From NCBI RefSeq assembly GCF_028747805.1, contig NZ_CP114887.1, positions 1,729,501-1,793,500 of the forward strand: DNA of 64,000 nucleotides. The letters run 5' to 3'. Positions 43,882 through 53,942 of this stretch are shown here, piece after piece (position 1 is the first letter of the stretch; every line of letters begins with the position of its first letter). Source of the stretch: Solibacillus daqui (GTDB lineage: Bacteria > Bacillota > Bacilli > Bacillales_A > Planococcaceae). The notes beneath the pieces were generated by a model. The model was not told where the DNA came from, made no database searches, and saw only the letters and a list, made by a program, of their open reading frames with translations. Both the position numbers and the translations under genes were made by a program.

Positions 43882-46574
43882 AGTTCAACCTCCTGTGATT
43901 GCAGCGTGAATCGGAATATAGCACCTGTTGGCAAGTGGTCATGGACTGTTAATGTGCCCCCATGTGCTTGAATAATGGACTTACATAATGCAAGGCCAAT
44001 GCCCATTCCTCTTCGGCTATCCGCTATACTTTGCGATGCGGAATAAAACATATCAAAGAGATGCTCTTTTGCTTTGTCGTCTATGCCGCTCCCGTTATCT
44101 GCTACATCTACTACAATCCAATCTTTGTGTTTTTTAGTTGAAATCATAATTTCTGATCCGGCCGGTGTGTATTTAATCGCATTATCTACTAGATTGATGA
44201 GGACCTGAACAATGAGCCGCGTATCAACCTTTGCCATTAAAAAATTTTCGTTGTGTGCAACCTGAATGACATGTTCATCACGTTTTCGGTTAATATGTTT
44301 TAGCGCTTCTTCAATCACTTCATCAATTAGCTCTGCTTTCATCTGAATTTGCATGGTCCCATCTTCAATTCGTGTAATCGAAAGTAAGTTTTCAACTAAA
44401 TGAATGAGCCACTTTGCATCATCAAAAATATCCTCGTATAATCGATTCTTTGTTTGTGCTTCAAGCTGCGTGCTGTTTGCTAAAAGAATGTCGGCATTTC
44501 CTAAAATCGTTGTCAAAGGTGTCCGTAAATCATGGGAAATAGCACGTAATAAATTCGCGCGTAATTGCTCATTTTTTGCCTGAGAAACGGCTTCTTCCCG
44601 TTGCCGAATAAAATGTTCTTTTTCAAGCGCTACTGCACATTCTCCAAGCATGGATAAAACTAGGCTTTTTTCGAAAGTATCAAGTGTTTCGCCTTGTTCT
44701 AGTGAGATGCCCATCACACCATAAACATTTAAATTTGTTCGTAGTGCCAAATACAAACATTTCGCATTACTTAATGTATTTGTTGATGCCCCGGCATGTT
44801 TACTGTTATTAAATACCCAAGACGCAACAGCATGTTCATTATCTGTAATCAATGTTTCGTGATCAAAACCTTGAGTCGTTGCAATCACGACAGGTTGTTG
44901 CAGCACATTATCGAGTACCGGATAGTATACGATCGACCGATTTACGAGTTTCCCAACTTGATGTGCAGCTGTATCCATAATTGCAATCGAACTGTTGGAT
45001 TGCTGAAGCAATTGATTCGTTTCTAGTAATATTTTTGTTCGATAAGCAGTTTCAGCTGATATGTGCGCTTGTCTGCGAAGTTTACTTGCTAATGTTCCAA
45101 TTGTAAAAGCGGTGATAAACATAATGATAAACGTCACATGATAACTCTGCTCGTATGCTGCAAGTGAATACGTTGGGTAGATAAAGAAGAAATTAAAGGC
45201 TAAGACACTGAGCGTGGCCATTAAAATACTACAAAAAAGATTCGCCGTTACAATGGCCGTCGCAAGAACACCGAGTATATAGAGATTAATAATATTGGTT
45301 TCGTTAAAGTCTAATCGCTTAAATAAAAAACCAAGGGCAGTGGTGATTGCTAGTAAGACCATTACTTTTGCTAAGTCAGACACTGAAAAAGAAGGCCTTT
45401 TTGCCCAATCTTTCTTAACTTTAAAAGGTTTCGTTTGTTGATCTGGAATGACATGTATATCTAAATTTGGTGCTAATTGTGTTAATTGTTCGGTAAAAGA
45501 CTTTTTAATATGAAATAAAGAGCGCTTTGTATTGGTACGACCGATGACAATTTTTGTGACACTCGCATAGCGGGCGAATTCAGTAATTTGGAACGCTACA
45601 TCCGCACCTTGAACTTTTTCAATGGATGCACCGAGTTGTTCGGCTAAGCGCATATTTTTACTTAATCTCGTTTTATTGGCTACAGTCCAATTGTTATAAT
45701 CGGGTGTTTCTACAAAAAGTGCAGTGAAATGACCTTTAAATGCATGCGCCATTCGTGCGGCTGTTCGGATTATTTTTTCATTGGAAGGAGAGGAAGACAA
45801 ACAAACTAATAGATGTTCTCCTGCATTTAAGTGATCTTTGTGCTTTGACTTCGTTTTTTCTGCTACATGATGTACACGGTCAGCGGTGCGTCGTAAGGCA
45901 ATTTCACGTAATGCCACTAAATTTTCTAATTTAAAAAAACTTTGTACGGCTTTTTCTGCTTGCTGCTGCTTGTATATTTTACCTTCATTCAGCCTTTCTA
46001 AAAGGTCAGCTGGCTCAATATCAACGAGTGTTACTTGATCTGCTTCATCGAAAAAATGGTCTGGGATGCGTTCACGTACGATGACACCTGTAAGCGAGGC
46101 AACTAAGTCATTCAAGCTTTCAATATGCTGGACATTTACAGTAGTAAAGACATCAATACCAGCCTTTAATAGTTCCTGAATATCTTGATATCGTTTCACA
46201 TGCCGTGATTGTTCGAGATTGCTATGCGCAAGTTCATCTACTAGTAAAAGCTTCGGTTTTCTAGCTAAAGCCGCGTCTAAATCAAATTCATGTAAGGTCA
46301 TGCCTTTATGCTCAGTTGTTTGTGTTGGTATTTGTTCTAGTCCTTCTAATAAAGCGGATGTTTCAGGTCTTGCATGCGGTTCGAGATAGCCGACAACAAC
46401 ATCGACACCATGCGCCTTCATCTCATGTGCTGCTTTTAGCATGGCATACGTTTTACCTACACCAGCCGCATAGCCAAAGAAAATTTTAAGATGGCCCTTG
46501 TGCTTTTCTTTTTTAATCGTATAAATTCGTTTCAAAATCGTATCAGGATTTTCTCGCTCGAAATTCATCGTCAT
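43878..46574 (-). CDS. kdpD: Sensor kinase KdpD
   Basis: This 898-aa full-length KdpD has an N-terminal KdpD domain with Walker A GYAAGVGKTYAM (about residues 30-45), a USP-like domain (LLVCLSSSPSNEKIIRTAARMAHAFKGHFTALFVE), four TMs (about 405-500), GAF, H-box RAISHDLRTPLTTILGN and HATPase (DNGSGID, GMGIGLALC). It senses low potassium and ionic stress and phosphorylates KdpE. Some Firmicute KdpD proteins also bind c-di-AMP through the USP domain. Confidence 0.9.
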   Translation of the reverse strand: MTMNFERENPDTILKRIYTIKKEKHKGHLKIFFGYAAGVGKTYAMLKAAHEMKAHGVDVVVGYLEPHARPETSALLEGLEQIPTQTTEHKGMTLHEFDLDAALARKPKLLLVDELAHSNLEQSRHVKRYQDIQELLKAGIDVFTTVNVQHIESLNDLVASLTGVIVRERIPDHFFDEADQVTLVDIEPADLLERLNEGKIYKQQQAEKAVQSFFKLENLVALREIALRRTADRVHHVAEKTKSKHKDHLNAGEHLLVCLSSSPSNEKIIRTAARMAHAFKGHFTALFVETPDYNNWTVANKTRLSKNMRLAEQLGASIEKVQGADVAFQITEFARYASVTKIVIGRTNTKRSLFHIKKSFTEQLTQLAPNLDIHVIPDQQTKPFKVKKDWAKRPSFSVSDLAKVMVLLAITTALGFLFKRLDFNETNIINLYILGVLATAIVTANLFCSILMATLSVLAFNFFFIYPTYSLAAYEQSYHVTFIIMFITAFTIGTLASKLRRQAHISAETAYRTKILLETNQLLQQSNSSIAIMDTAAHQVGKLVNRSIVYYPVLDNVLQQPVVIATTQGFDHETLITDNEHAVASWVFNNSKHAGASTNTLSNAKCLYLALRTNLNVYGVMGISLEQGETLDTFEKSLVLSMLGECAVALEKEHFIRQREEAVSQAKNEQLRANLLRAISHDLRTPLTTILGNADILLANSTQLEAQTKNRLYEDIFDDAKWLIHLVENLLSITRIEDGTMQIQMKAELIDEVIEEALKHINRKRDEHVIQVAHNENFLMAKVDTRLIVQVLINLVDNAIKYTPAGSEIMISTKKHKDWIVVDVADNGSGIDDKAKEHLFDMFYSASQSIADSRRGMGIGLALCKSIIQAHGGTLTVHDHLPTGAIFRFTLQSQEVEL

Positions 46575-46731
46575 CCCTCATTTATTCCATTAGATTTATT
46601 CATAGTATAGCGTAATGCATGTTAATGAAAAATAAGAATCTACCTAAATCGTATTAAGATAGTATAAAGATTTTTCTCTTCTATTAATTAGTGAAAATCC
46701 TTGATGTATCCCCAAAATAGATCATCTTCAT

Positions 46732-46748
46732 TCTTAACACAATCTTAA
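46732..46748 (+). promoter_or_regulatory. Candidate KdpE direct repeat upstream of kdpFABC
   Basis: TCTTAA at 46732-46737 and 46743-46748, 11 bp apart, in an AT-rich stretch about 75 nt before kdpF. The spacing fits an OmpR-family dimer site. No clear -35/-10 pair is evident. Confidence 0.4.
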
Positions 46749-46821
46749 TCCCAATTGTTGTTTTCCTAACACCGTCTTCATTTTGAATTTTGTATTGTTA
46801 GGTGAGAAGGGAGGAATGGTC

Positions 46822-46911
46822 ATGCAATTCGTTGTAAATACCATTGGAATAAGTGCAATGATGTTACTAGTTTACTATGTTGTGATTTTGCTAAGGGGGG
46901 ACCAAGCATGA
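46822..46911 (+). CDS. kdpF: Small Kdp subunit KdpF
   Basis: This 29-aa single-TM peptide starts MQFVVNTIGISAMMLL and ends LLRGDQA. GGGAGG lies before the ATG. It overlaps the kdpA start by 4 bp. KdpF stabilises the KdpFABC potassium-ATPase. Confidence 0.8.
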   Translation: MQFVVNTIGISAMMLLVYYVVILLRGDQA

Positions 46912-48725
46912 TGAATAGCATACTGCAGTACGGGTTGTACTTAGTGATTTTAGTACTGCTGGCAATTCCATTAGGCAAATATATTGGAAAGATTATGAAT
47001 GGCGAGCGCGTGTTACTTTCAACAATCGTTTTGCCATTTGAAAAGGGAATCTATAAATTATTAAAAATTGAATCTACAGATGAAATGGACTGGAAGAAAT
47101 ACCTGTTTTCGGTGCTGATTTTTAGTGGGATAGGGTTTCTATTTTTATTTGCTTTACAGTTAGTTCAAGGCTATTTATTTGGAAATCCTCAAGGAATTGC
47201 GAATATGAGCTGGCATTTATCGTTTAATACCGCAACAAGTTTTATAACAAATACGAATTGGCAATCGTATACAGGGGAAGCGCAGGTTTCATACTTAGTA
47301 CAGATGCTTGGCTTAACGGTTCAAAATTTTGTTTCAGCTGCTACAGGCATTGCTGTTTTGTTTGCCTTAATTCGTGGATTTATGCGTGTGAAAGATAAGG
47401 GACTCGGTAGCTTTTGGGTTGATTTGACGCGAGTGACGTTATACATCTTATTGCCGATTAGCTTAGTCATAACAATCGGTTTAATATCACAGGGGGTAGT
47501 GCAAAATTTAAAACCAGCACAAACTGTACAGTTACTAGAACCGATTGCCATTGACGAAGATGGTGCAATCATTGAAGGTGCAACGATTGAAGATGCATCT
47601 GGTGAAGTGATGCTTAATGGTGAAGTCTTAAATGGTGCACAAGTGATTAAGGAGCAATTTGTGCCAATGGGTCCAGCTGCGAGCCAAATCGCCATTAAAC
47701 AGCTAGGTACAAATGGCGGAGGATTTTTCGGCGTTAACTCAGCACACCCAATCGAAAATCCAACAGCGTTTTCCAATTTACTAGAGTTAATTGCAATTTT
47801 ATTAATTCCTGTGGCACTTTGCTTTACTTTCGGTTATAGCTTACTAGATAAGAAGCAGGGAATTGCCATCTTTATCGCGATGTTTAGTTTGCTAGTACTT
47901 GCCATAGCTGGTTTAGCAATCGTAGAACAAACAGCTACACCGCAACTCGCTCAACATGGGTTGGTCGATCTTTCGATGGATGAGCAGTCAGGTGGCAATA
48001 TGGAAGGTAAGGAATCGAGATTTGGAATTGTGTCCTCCGTAATGTGGACGGCATTTACAACCGCTGCATCCAACGGCTCTGTCAATGCGATGCATGATAG
48101 CTATACACCGCTTGGAGGTATGATTCCGATGCTTTTAATGCAGTTAGGGGAGGTTGTATTCGGCGGTGTCGGAAGTGGCCTTTACGGCATGCTGTCATTT
48201 GTAGTGTTAACGGTATTTATCGCAGGACTATTGGTCGGACGTACACCGGAATATTTAGGGAAAAAAATTGAACCCTTTGAGATGAAATGGGCGGTGCTTT
48301 GCTGCTTGGCAACACCAATTGCGATTCTAGTTAGTGGAGGCATTGCTGCGATCGTACCATCCGTTATGAATAGTTTAAATGATTCGGGGCCACACGGGTT
48401 TTCAGAACTGCTGTACGTATTTACGTCAGCAGGAGCAAATAATGGCTCTGCATTTGCAGGATTTGCTGCCAATACACCGTTCATCAATATGGCTTTAGGA
48501 TTATCGATGGTTTTTGCTCGCTTTGTTCCGATTTTCTGTACATTAGCGATTGCAGGAAGCTTAGTGCAGAAAAAAAGAATGGCTACTACAGCGGGTACGT
48601 TATCTACAAGCAATGGACTGTTCATTTTCTTACTGATTTTTGTTGTCCTATTGGTAGGTGCATTAAGTTTCTTCCCAGCTTTAGCGCTTGGGCCAATTGC
48701 CGAGTTTTTAATTATGTTGAGTTAG
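46908..48725 (+). CDS. kdpA: Potassium-transporting ATPase, potassium-binding subunit KdpA
   Basis: This 605-aa protein has ten or more TMs and the selectivity loops TSFITNTNWQ, LGTNGGGFFGVNSAHP, TAASNGSVNAM and SAGANNGSAFAG. It is about 50 aa longer than typical KdpA. The extra residues lie at about 205-250, an acidic Gly/Ala-rich stretch (AIDEDGAIIEGATIEDASGE) before the second loop. AAGGGGGG precedes the ATG. Confidence 0.9.
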   Translation: MMNSILQYGLYLVILVLLAIPLGKYIGKIMNGERVLLSTIVLPFEKGIYKLLKIESTDEMDWKKYLFSVLIFSGIGFLFLFALQLVQGYLFGNPQGIANMSWHLSFNTATSFITNTNWQSYTGEAQVSYLVQMLGLTVQNFVSAATGIAVLFALIRGFMRVKDKGLGSFWVDLTRVTLYILLPISLVITIGLISQGVVQNLKPAQTVQLLEPIAIDEDGAIIEGATIEDASGEVMLNGEVLNGAQVIKEQFVPMGPAASQIAIKQLGTNGGGFFGVNSAHPIENPTAFSNLLELIAILLIPVALCFTFGYSLLDKKQGIAIFIAMFSLLVLAIAGLAIVEQTATPQLAQHGLVDLSMDEQSGGNMEGKESRFGIVSSVMWTAFTTAASNGSVNAMHDSYTPLGGMIPMLLMQLGEVVFGGVGSGLYGMLSFVVLTVFIAGLLVGRTPEYLGKKIEPFEMKWAVLCCLATPIAILVSGGIAAIVPSVMNSLNDSGPHGFSELLYVFTSAGANNGSAFAGFAANTPFINMALGLSMVFARFVPIFCTLAIAGSLVQKKRMATTAGTLSTSNGLFIFLLIFVVLLVGALSFFPALALGPIAEFLIMLS

Positions 48726-48737
48726 GGGGTAGTTAAT

Positions 48738-50801
48738 TTGATACAAGAGACAAAAAATAGCTCGTTCGATAAACAAGTTATTATAAGAGCAGTAAAGGAT
48801 TCCTTTGTGAAGTTCAGTCCGAAATATCAAGCACAGAATCCCGTCATGCTGCTTGTATATGTGAGCGCCATTTTAACGTCAATACTATGGGGATTGTCAT
48901 TAGTTGGCATTCAAGATGCGAGTTCGGGTTACACATTGGCAATTGCACTTATTTTATGGTTTACCGTTTTATTTGCGAACTTTGCCGAGTCCATTGCGGA
49001 AGGAAAAGGGAAAGCTCAGGCGGATACTTTAAGGGCTGCTAAAAAGGATGTAGCAGCAAGTAAGTTAAAACGTATTGATGATTTAGATACGATTGAAATT
49101 GTTTCCTCGGCTACATTACAAAAGGGCGATTTTGTCATTGTCCGAATGGGTGAGCAAATTCCAGCGGATGGAGAGGTTGTGGAAGGTGCTGCCTCTGTTG
49201 ACGAAAGTGCCATAACCGGTGAATCTGCCCCAGTAATCCGAGAAAGTGGTGGGGATCGAAGTGCTGTGACAGGTGGCACAACGGTAATTTCCGATGCGCT
49301 CATTATAAAAGTGACAAGTATACCCGGTGAAAGTTTCTTAGATAAAATGATTGCCATGGTGGAAGGTGCGCAACGGAAAAAAACACCCAATGAATTAGCA
49401 CTTCAAATTTTACTTGTCGCGTTATCGATTATTTTTATATTAGTCACAATATCGCTTTATACGTTTTCAGCATTCTCAGCAAATTTAGCAGAGAAAAATA
49501 ATCCTGTTTCAGTAACAACGCTTGTTGCATTACTTGTTTGCTTAGCTCCAACTACGATTGGTGCATTGCTCTCAGCCATTGGGATTGCAGGCATGAGCAG
49601 ATTAAACCAGGCAAATGTTCTCGCAATGAGTGGGCGAGCGATTGAGGCTGCTGGTGATGTTGATATTTTAATGCTCGACAAAACGGGAACGATTACAATT
49701 GGCAATCGTCAGGCGACGGAGTTTATCGCGGTGGATGATGTAAAACCAGAAGAATTAGCAAATGCCGCCCAATTATCTTCATTGGCGGATGAAACACCGG
49801 AAGGACGAAGCATCGTTATTCTTGCCAAAAAGGAATTTGGAATTAGAGGGCGTTCGATGTCGGAACTGGCCTTGAATTTTATTCCATTTAGTGCGAGAAC
49901 ACGCATGAGTGGTGTCGACTTTGAAGGGCATGAAATTCGAAAAGGTGCAGCGGAAGTGATGAAGCACTATGTGGAACAACATGGTGGCACGTATAGTAAG
50001 TCATGCGAGGATGCGGTGAAGCGAATCGCTGAAAAGGGTGGTACGCCGCTCGTGGTAGCGCAAAATTTCAAAGTATTAGGTGTTATTTACTTAAAAGACA
50101 TCGTGAAGCAGGGCGTAAAAGAAAAGTTTGCAGACCTTCGTAAAATGGGGATTAAAACGATCATGATTACGGGTGATAACCCGCTAACAGCTGCCGCTAT
50201 TGCTGCGGAGGCAGGGGTAGATGATTTTTTAGCAGAGGCAACTCCCGAAGCTAAGCTTGAAATGATTCGTGACTATCAAAGGAAGGGCCATCTCGTAGCA
50301 ATGACAGGTGACGGTACAAATGATGCCCCAGCCCTAGCACAAGCAGATGTAGCGGTTGCTATGAATACCGGCACACAGGCGGCAAAAGAGGCTGGCAATA
50401 TGGTAGATTTGGATTCTTCACCAACGAAGTTAATCGAAATTGTGCGTATCGGGAAGCAACTATTAATGACGCGAGGCAGCCTAACAACCTTTTCCATTGC
50501 CAATGATTTAGCGAAGTATTTTGCGATTATCCCAGCGTTGTTTATCGGCTTATATCCACAATTAAATCAGTTAAATATTATGCATTTGCATAGCCCAGAA
50601 AGTGCGATTTTGTCAGCGATTATTTATAATGCCGCCATCATTATCGCGTTAATTCCACTAGCTCTTCGAGGCGTTAAGTACCGAGAAGTCGCAGCTGAAA
50701 AATTATTAGCAAGAAATATTCTTGTCTATGGCGTTGGAGGGATCATTACACCGTTTATTTTTATTAAGTTAATCGATATGTCACTGGCCATTTTTATGTA
50801 A
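48738..50801 (+). CDS. kdpB: Potassium-transporting ATPase, catalytic subunit KdpB
   Basis: This 687-aa P-type ATPase starts with TTG after GGGGGT. It has the TGES actuator motif (AITGESAPV), phosphorylation site MLDKTGTIT, nucleotide-binding segment KGAAEVMK and hinge [22 protein letters not shown]. It energises uptake through KdpA. It starts 12 nt after kdpA. Confidence 0.92.
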   Translation: MIQETKNSSFDKQVIIRAVKDSFVKFSPKYQAQNPVMLLVYVSAILTSILWGLSLVGIQDASSGYTLAIALILWFTVLFANFAESIAEGKGKAQADTLRAAKKDVAASKLKRIDDLDTIEIVSSATLQKGDFVIVRMGEQIPADGEVVEGAASVDESAITGESAPVIRESGGDRSAVTGGTTVISDALIIKVTSIPGESFLDKMIAMVEGAQRKKTPNELALQILLVALSIIFILVTISLYTFSAFSANLAEKNNPVSVTTLVALLVCLAPTTIGALLSAIGIAGMSRLNQANVLAMSGRAIEAAGDVDILMLDKTGTITIGNRQATEFIAVDDVKPEELANAAQLSSLADETPEGRSIVILAKKEFGIRGRSMSELALNFIPFSARTRMSGVDFEGHEIRKGAAEVMKHYVEQHGGTYSKSCEDAVKRIAEKGGTPLVVAQNFKVLGVIYLKDIVKQGVKEKFADLRKMGIKTIMITGDNPLTAAAIAAEAGVDDFLAEATPEAKLEMIRDYQRKGHLVAMTGDGTNDAPALAQADVAVAMNTGTQAAKEAGNMVDLDSSPTKLIEIVRIGKQLLMTRGSLTTFSIANDLAKYFAIIPALFIGLYPQLNQLNIMHLHSPESAILSAIIYNAAIIIALIPLALRGVKYREVAAEKLLARNILVYGVGGIITPFIFIKLIDMSLAIFM

Positions 50802-50836
50802 TGGTGTAGTGCATGCTTGAGAAAGGGGTTTTCAAA

Positions 50837-51442
50837 ATGAAATGGTTTAAGGGAACTGTGTCTAGAGCGATATTAATTTTTGTTGTGTTTTCAATCATTT
50901 GTGGGGGCTTCTATCCATTGGTAATGACAGGGTTTGCACAAGTCGTTTTTCCCGAAAAAGCGAATGGTAGTTTAATTGAAATCGACGGCAAAATCTATGG
51001 GACAGAGCTTCTGGGTCAGCAATTTACAGAGGATACGCATATGTGGGGAAGAATTATGCAACTGGATACGACCACATATAAAGATACAAAGGGTAATGCG
51101 GTGATGTATGCTTACCCTGCAAATTTGAGCCCTGCAAGTCAGCAATTTGAAGCATTAGTAGCGGAACGAATTGACCGGATTCAAAAGGCGCATCCTTCAA
51201 AAGAGGGCGAAGCAATTCCGGTAGATTTAGTCACAAGTTCAGGCAGTGGTCTAGATCCAGGGATTTCAGTGGCATCTGCAATGTATCAAGTAGAACGCCT
51301 TGCAGAAACAAATCACTTATCAATAGAAGAAGTTGAAAGAATCATTGATGAATGTACGGACGACAAATTTTTAGGAATTTTCGGTGAAGCAACCGTCAAT
51401 GTATTAAAAGTGAATTTAATGCTAGAGGGAATTTTAAAATAA
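50837..51442 (+). CDS. kdpC: Potassium-transporting ATPase subunit KdpC
   Basis: This 201-aa protein has one N-terminal TM (AILIFVVFSIICGGFYPLVMTGFAQ) and the KdpC pattern TSSGSGLDPGISVASAMYQVERLA. The ATG at 50837 is 8 nt after AAGGGG; the ATG at 50813 has no site. It increases ATP affinity of the complex. It is followed directly by the duplicated SLH fragment. Confidence 0.9.
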   Translation: MKWFKGTVSRAILIFVVFSIICGGFYPLVMTGFAQVVFPEKANGSLIEIDGKIYGTELLGQQFTEDTHMWGRIMQLDTTTYKDTKGNAVMYAYPANLSPASQQFEALVAERIDRIQKAHPSKEGEAIPVDLVTSSGSGLDPGISVASAMYQVERLAETNHLSIEEVERIIDECTDDKFLGIFGEATVNVLKVNLMLEGILK

Positions 51443-51460
51443 GTTTCTTCTCGTAATCAA

Positions 51461-51699
51461 TAAAAATGCAAGCGCCAGCCGCCGATTTTAACGATGTCAG
51501 CAAAACACATTATGCCTATAATTATATAAAAATATTAGCATCAAATGGCATTTCAATCGGCTATAAGGGTAACTTTAAACCGAATGACCCTGTAACAAGG
51601 GAGCACTTTTCAGTATTTTTAGATCGAATGCAGTAATTTTTTACGCCAATATATTCAAACAAACAGCCACAAAACGTTAATTTTACAACGTTAGTGGCT
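51461..51699 (+). repeat. Direct repeat flanking kdp, right copy
   Basis: It repeats 42926-43167 with about 90% identity, including the terminator hairpin (ACAGCCAC...AACGTT/AACGTT...GTGGCT). It starts 19 nt after the kdpC stop. Confidence 0.9.
51466..51636 (+). pseudogene. SLH gene remnant (last SLH domain only)
   Basis: An open frame of 56 codons from an internal ATG contains ADFNDVSKTHYAY, GYKGNFKPNDPVTREHF and ends DRMQ. It has no ribosome site or signal peptide. It is the tail of an SLH protein gene like 41443-43101. The reading frame has stayed intact, so the event may be recent or the tail under constraint. Confidence 0.8.
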
Positions 51700-51753
51700 T
51701 TTTTTGTTTTACTAAACGTGTATTTTGGGGAATTATATATAACAATCATTTGT

Positions 51754-52116
51754 TTATTCCCCTGGCATAAAGCCAATCACTGTATTGGTAACAGGGTCTA
51801 CAAGAATAGAAGGCGTACTAATTAGTACGTTATCCCTGTCTTCAAAAGTAATAGATAAAGCTTCTTTTCCTTCATCCGTTTTATCTAACAAATGATAGTT
51901 ATTCGTAGCAATCACCTTTTTCACTGTCGCACTTTGCCAATCTCCCTTGGTAGTAGTCGTCCACTCGTTTTCTTCCACAAACGCCCAAGCCACTTGTTTA
52001 ACCTTTGTATATTGTTCGGGATTAACCGTCTTTTCTAATGTTTCTTTATTTGTACAACCAACAATCAACCAAATCGATAGGATCGGGAGTATAATATATA
52101 GAAATTTTGGTTTCAT
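51754..52116 (-). CDS. Lipoprotein of unknown function
   Basis: This 120-aa protein has a signal with lipobox LIVGC. The mature part has a beta-rich domain ending SILVDPVTNTVIGFMPGE, reminiscent of PepSY-like or YpmB-like endings but not assignable. Its ATG overlaps the previous gene's stop by 4 bp. Confidence 0.6.
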   Translation of the reverse strand: MKPKFLYIILPILSIWLIVGCTNKETLEKTVNPEQYTKVKQVAWAFVEENEWTTTTKGDWQSATVKKVIATNNYHLLDKTDEGKEALSITFEDRDNVLISTPSILVDPVTNTVIGFMPGE

Positions 52117-52376
52117 TCCGCTTTATCCAAAGTTTGGTACCAAGCAAAAATGGCAGTTGGTAAACAAACCGTGAATAATATGCCACCGATCAATAGGGCG
52201 CTATTACGAAAACTGTTCAACATAAACAGAAAAATTTCCGTGTCTATACTGCCTCCAATTGATTGAAGCCATAAATTGCTGATTGACCTACCAATCCAGC
52301 CACTACACAAAATAAGGACAATCCCCACTATCGATAAAATCACGCTTAGCTTCATTAATCTCGTATTCTTCGTCAC
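52113..52376 (-). CDS. Small two-TM membrane protein
   Basis: A GTG start at 52376 preceded by GGAGG gives 87 aa with TMs at about residues 7-28 and 52-78. The ORF can be extended to 52472, but the extension overlaps a coding-like remnant. It is coupled to the lipoprotein gene. Function unknown. Confidence 0.5.
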   Translation of the reverse strand: MTKNTRLMKLSVILSIVGIVLILCSGWIGRSISNLWLQSIGGSIDTEIFLFMLNSFRNSALLIGGILFTVCLPTAIFAWYQTLDKAE

Positions 52377-52446
52377 TTTTCCCTCCACCTTTTCAAAATT
52401 ATTCTGTTGTAAAACTACACCGAGAGCTAGGGGGCGTTCAATAAAA

Positions 52447-52818
52447 CTAAATACTAGTAATGTATTTTTCAATCTGCTTTTCCTTTTGAGCGACTAAGCC
52501 AGTTTTGGAAAACATGTTGAACTGTTCTTTATCTAGCGTTTTTGTTAACTGGCTCATTACCATTTCAATAACCATATCTTTCACGTTACTAGTGCCTTGT
52601 TCATTCTCATTTGATTTTGGTAATTATGTTTCTCTTAACATTATTTTTTCGCCATTTGCCTTCGTAACGTAATGGCGAATATAGCCGTTTTCTTTTTTTA
52701 TTTCATAGGCTGCTTCAGATTTTTTGTTTTTATCTAAAAATAAAGCATCTGATAAGCGAATAGAACTCTCTTTTTTTATGGTGTTATAATAGTTATGACT
52801 TTCTAAATGTATATTCAT
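52447..52818 (-). pseudogene. Small gene interrupted by one in-frame stop
   Basis: The ATG at 52818 opens a 64-codon frame ending TAA at 52626-52624. The same frame resumes as LPKSNENEQGTSNVKDMVIEMV...LTKTLDKEQFNMFSKTGLVAQ to a TAG at 52447. Restored length is about 123 aa. The second part could also start at an internal GTG/ATG. Family not recognised. Confidence 0.5.
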
Positions 52819-53033
52819 CTCATGCCCACCTCTAAATATGTAAAATATTTACTTTTATTATCGGCAATCCTTTCAACTTTTGAACAGGATGTATTTTGTA
52901 TATTCGGTAAAGTGAATAATAATCATAGAACCGAATGCATAAGACGTAATCGGTATTGAGGTAAATGAGCTATACTGTAGAAAATAAATGGAGAGTCATT
53001 ACGTGAAAAATTGATTAAAAGAGGGCAGAGCTT

Positions 53034-53669
53034 ATGAAAATTGATATTCCAAAAATTCCATTAGCGTTAACTGAAAAAAGATTCCATGATGTTTTTTATG
53101 AAGAGGATCCAATACTTGAAAATTGCATTATCACAGGGGCCGAGTTTTCAGATGAGTCTGTTGAGAGAGTTCAGCTATATCGTTCCGTATTAAAAAATTG
53201 CACTTTCATAAATACCAATTTTAGTAAAATGGACATTCTTGATGTACGATTTGAAAATTGCGATTTATCAAATGTAAATCTTCATAAATCGTCCATTCAT
53301 CGAGCTGAATTTATTAATTGTAAATTGCTTGGGAGTAATTTTTCAGAATCCTCAATAGGGAATGTTAAATTTGAGAACTCGATTTTGAATATGTCTATCT
53401 TTGGAGATTCAAAACTTGAAAAAGTGGTTTATCAAGATGATTCTCTACAAAACGCGGACTTTTATGAATGCAAATTTAAAAAGGTTGAATTTAACAATTG
53501 CCATCTAAATGAAGCCAGTTTTGAGGGCACGTCACTTAAAGGCGTAGATATTAGTTCTTCTAGTTTTGATGCGTTAACGATATCGGTTGAAGAATTAAAA
53601 GGATGCATCGTATCAACTTCTCAAGCCATCCTATTTTCAACCTTATTGGGTTTAATTATAAAAGATTAG
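53034..53669 (+). CDS. Pentapeptide-repeat protein
   Basis: This 211-aa protein has consecutive A(D/N)LXX-type repeats at about residues 35-180 (LKNCTFINTNFSKMDILDVRFENCDLSNVNLHKS...), forming a right-handed quadrilateral helix. Some members mimic DNA and protect gyrase; most have unknown roles. AGAGGGCAGAG lies near the start. Confidence 0.75.
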   Translation: MKIDIPKIPLALTEKRFHDVFYEEDPILENCIITGAEFSDESVERVQLYRSVLKNCTFINTNFSKMDILDVRFENCDLSNVNLHKSSIHRAEFINCKLLGSNFSESSIGNVKFENSILNMSIFGDSKLEKVVYQDDSLQNADFYECKFKKVEFNNCHLNEASFEGTSLKGVDISSSSFDALTISVEELKGCIVSTSQAILFSTLLGLIIKD

Positions 53670-53684
53670 CAGTACGGGGAGCAC

Positions 53685-53852
53685 TTGATCCATGATGAAT
53701 TCCGCGTTGTGTTCAATGCAAAAAATATAACGGAAGCCGATTTGAGGGCTGCGCTTGATGAAACTTATTTAAATGTGATGTATGAAAATTTATCGGGTGA
53801 TGTTGTAATAGAGAAGATTTATTTAGTGGATTATTTGGATTTTAATGATTAA
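53685..53852 (+). CDS. Small ORF or gene tail after the pentapeptide gene
   Basis: A 55-codon frame (LIHDEFRVVFNAKNITEADLRAALDETYLNV...) ends at a strong terminator. GGGGAG is only 4 nt before the TTG, so this may be the 3' end of a lost gene rather than a complete one. The composition looks coding. No family recognised. Confidence 0.4.
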   Translation: MIHDEFRVVFNAKNITEADLRAALDETYLNVMYENLSGDVVIEKIYLVDYLDFND

Positions 53853-53856
53853 TTTT

Positions 53857-53893
53857 AAAGCTGAACTAATTTTTGCGATAGTTCAGCTTTTCC
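53857..53893 (+). terminator. Intrinsic terminator
   Basis: AAAGCTGAACTA (53857-53868) pairs with TAGTTCAGCTTT (53879-53890), followed by T residues. Confidence 0.75.
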
Positions 53894-53942
53894 ATGTGGT
53901 TATGCTTCTACTACGTGTAGAGTGTAAATTTGTGTACACTTT

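Noticed and set aside
46575..46821. c-di-AMP (ydaO-type) riboswitch before kdpFABC
   Set aside because: The 247-bp region is AT-rich, lacks GC-rich paired helices and has no terminator before kdpF.
43186..51442. kdp locus as an integrative mobile element
   Set aside because: Direct repeats flank it, but there is no integrase, transposase or transfer gene, so only the duplication is reported.
51561..51776. 71-codon minus-strand ORF
   Set aside because: Antisense to the duplicated SLH tail and its terminator.
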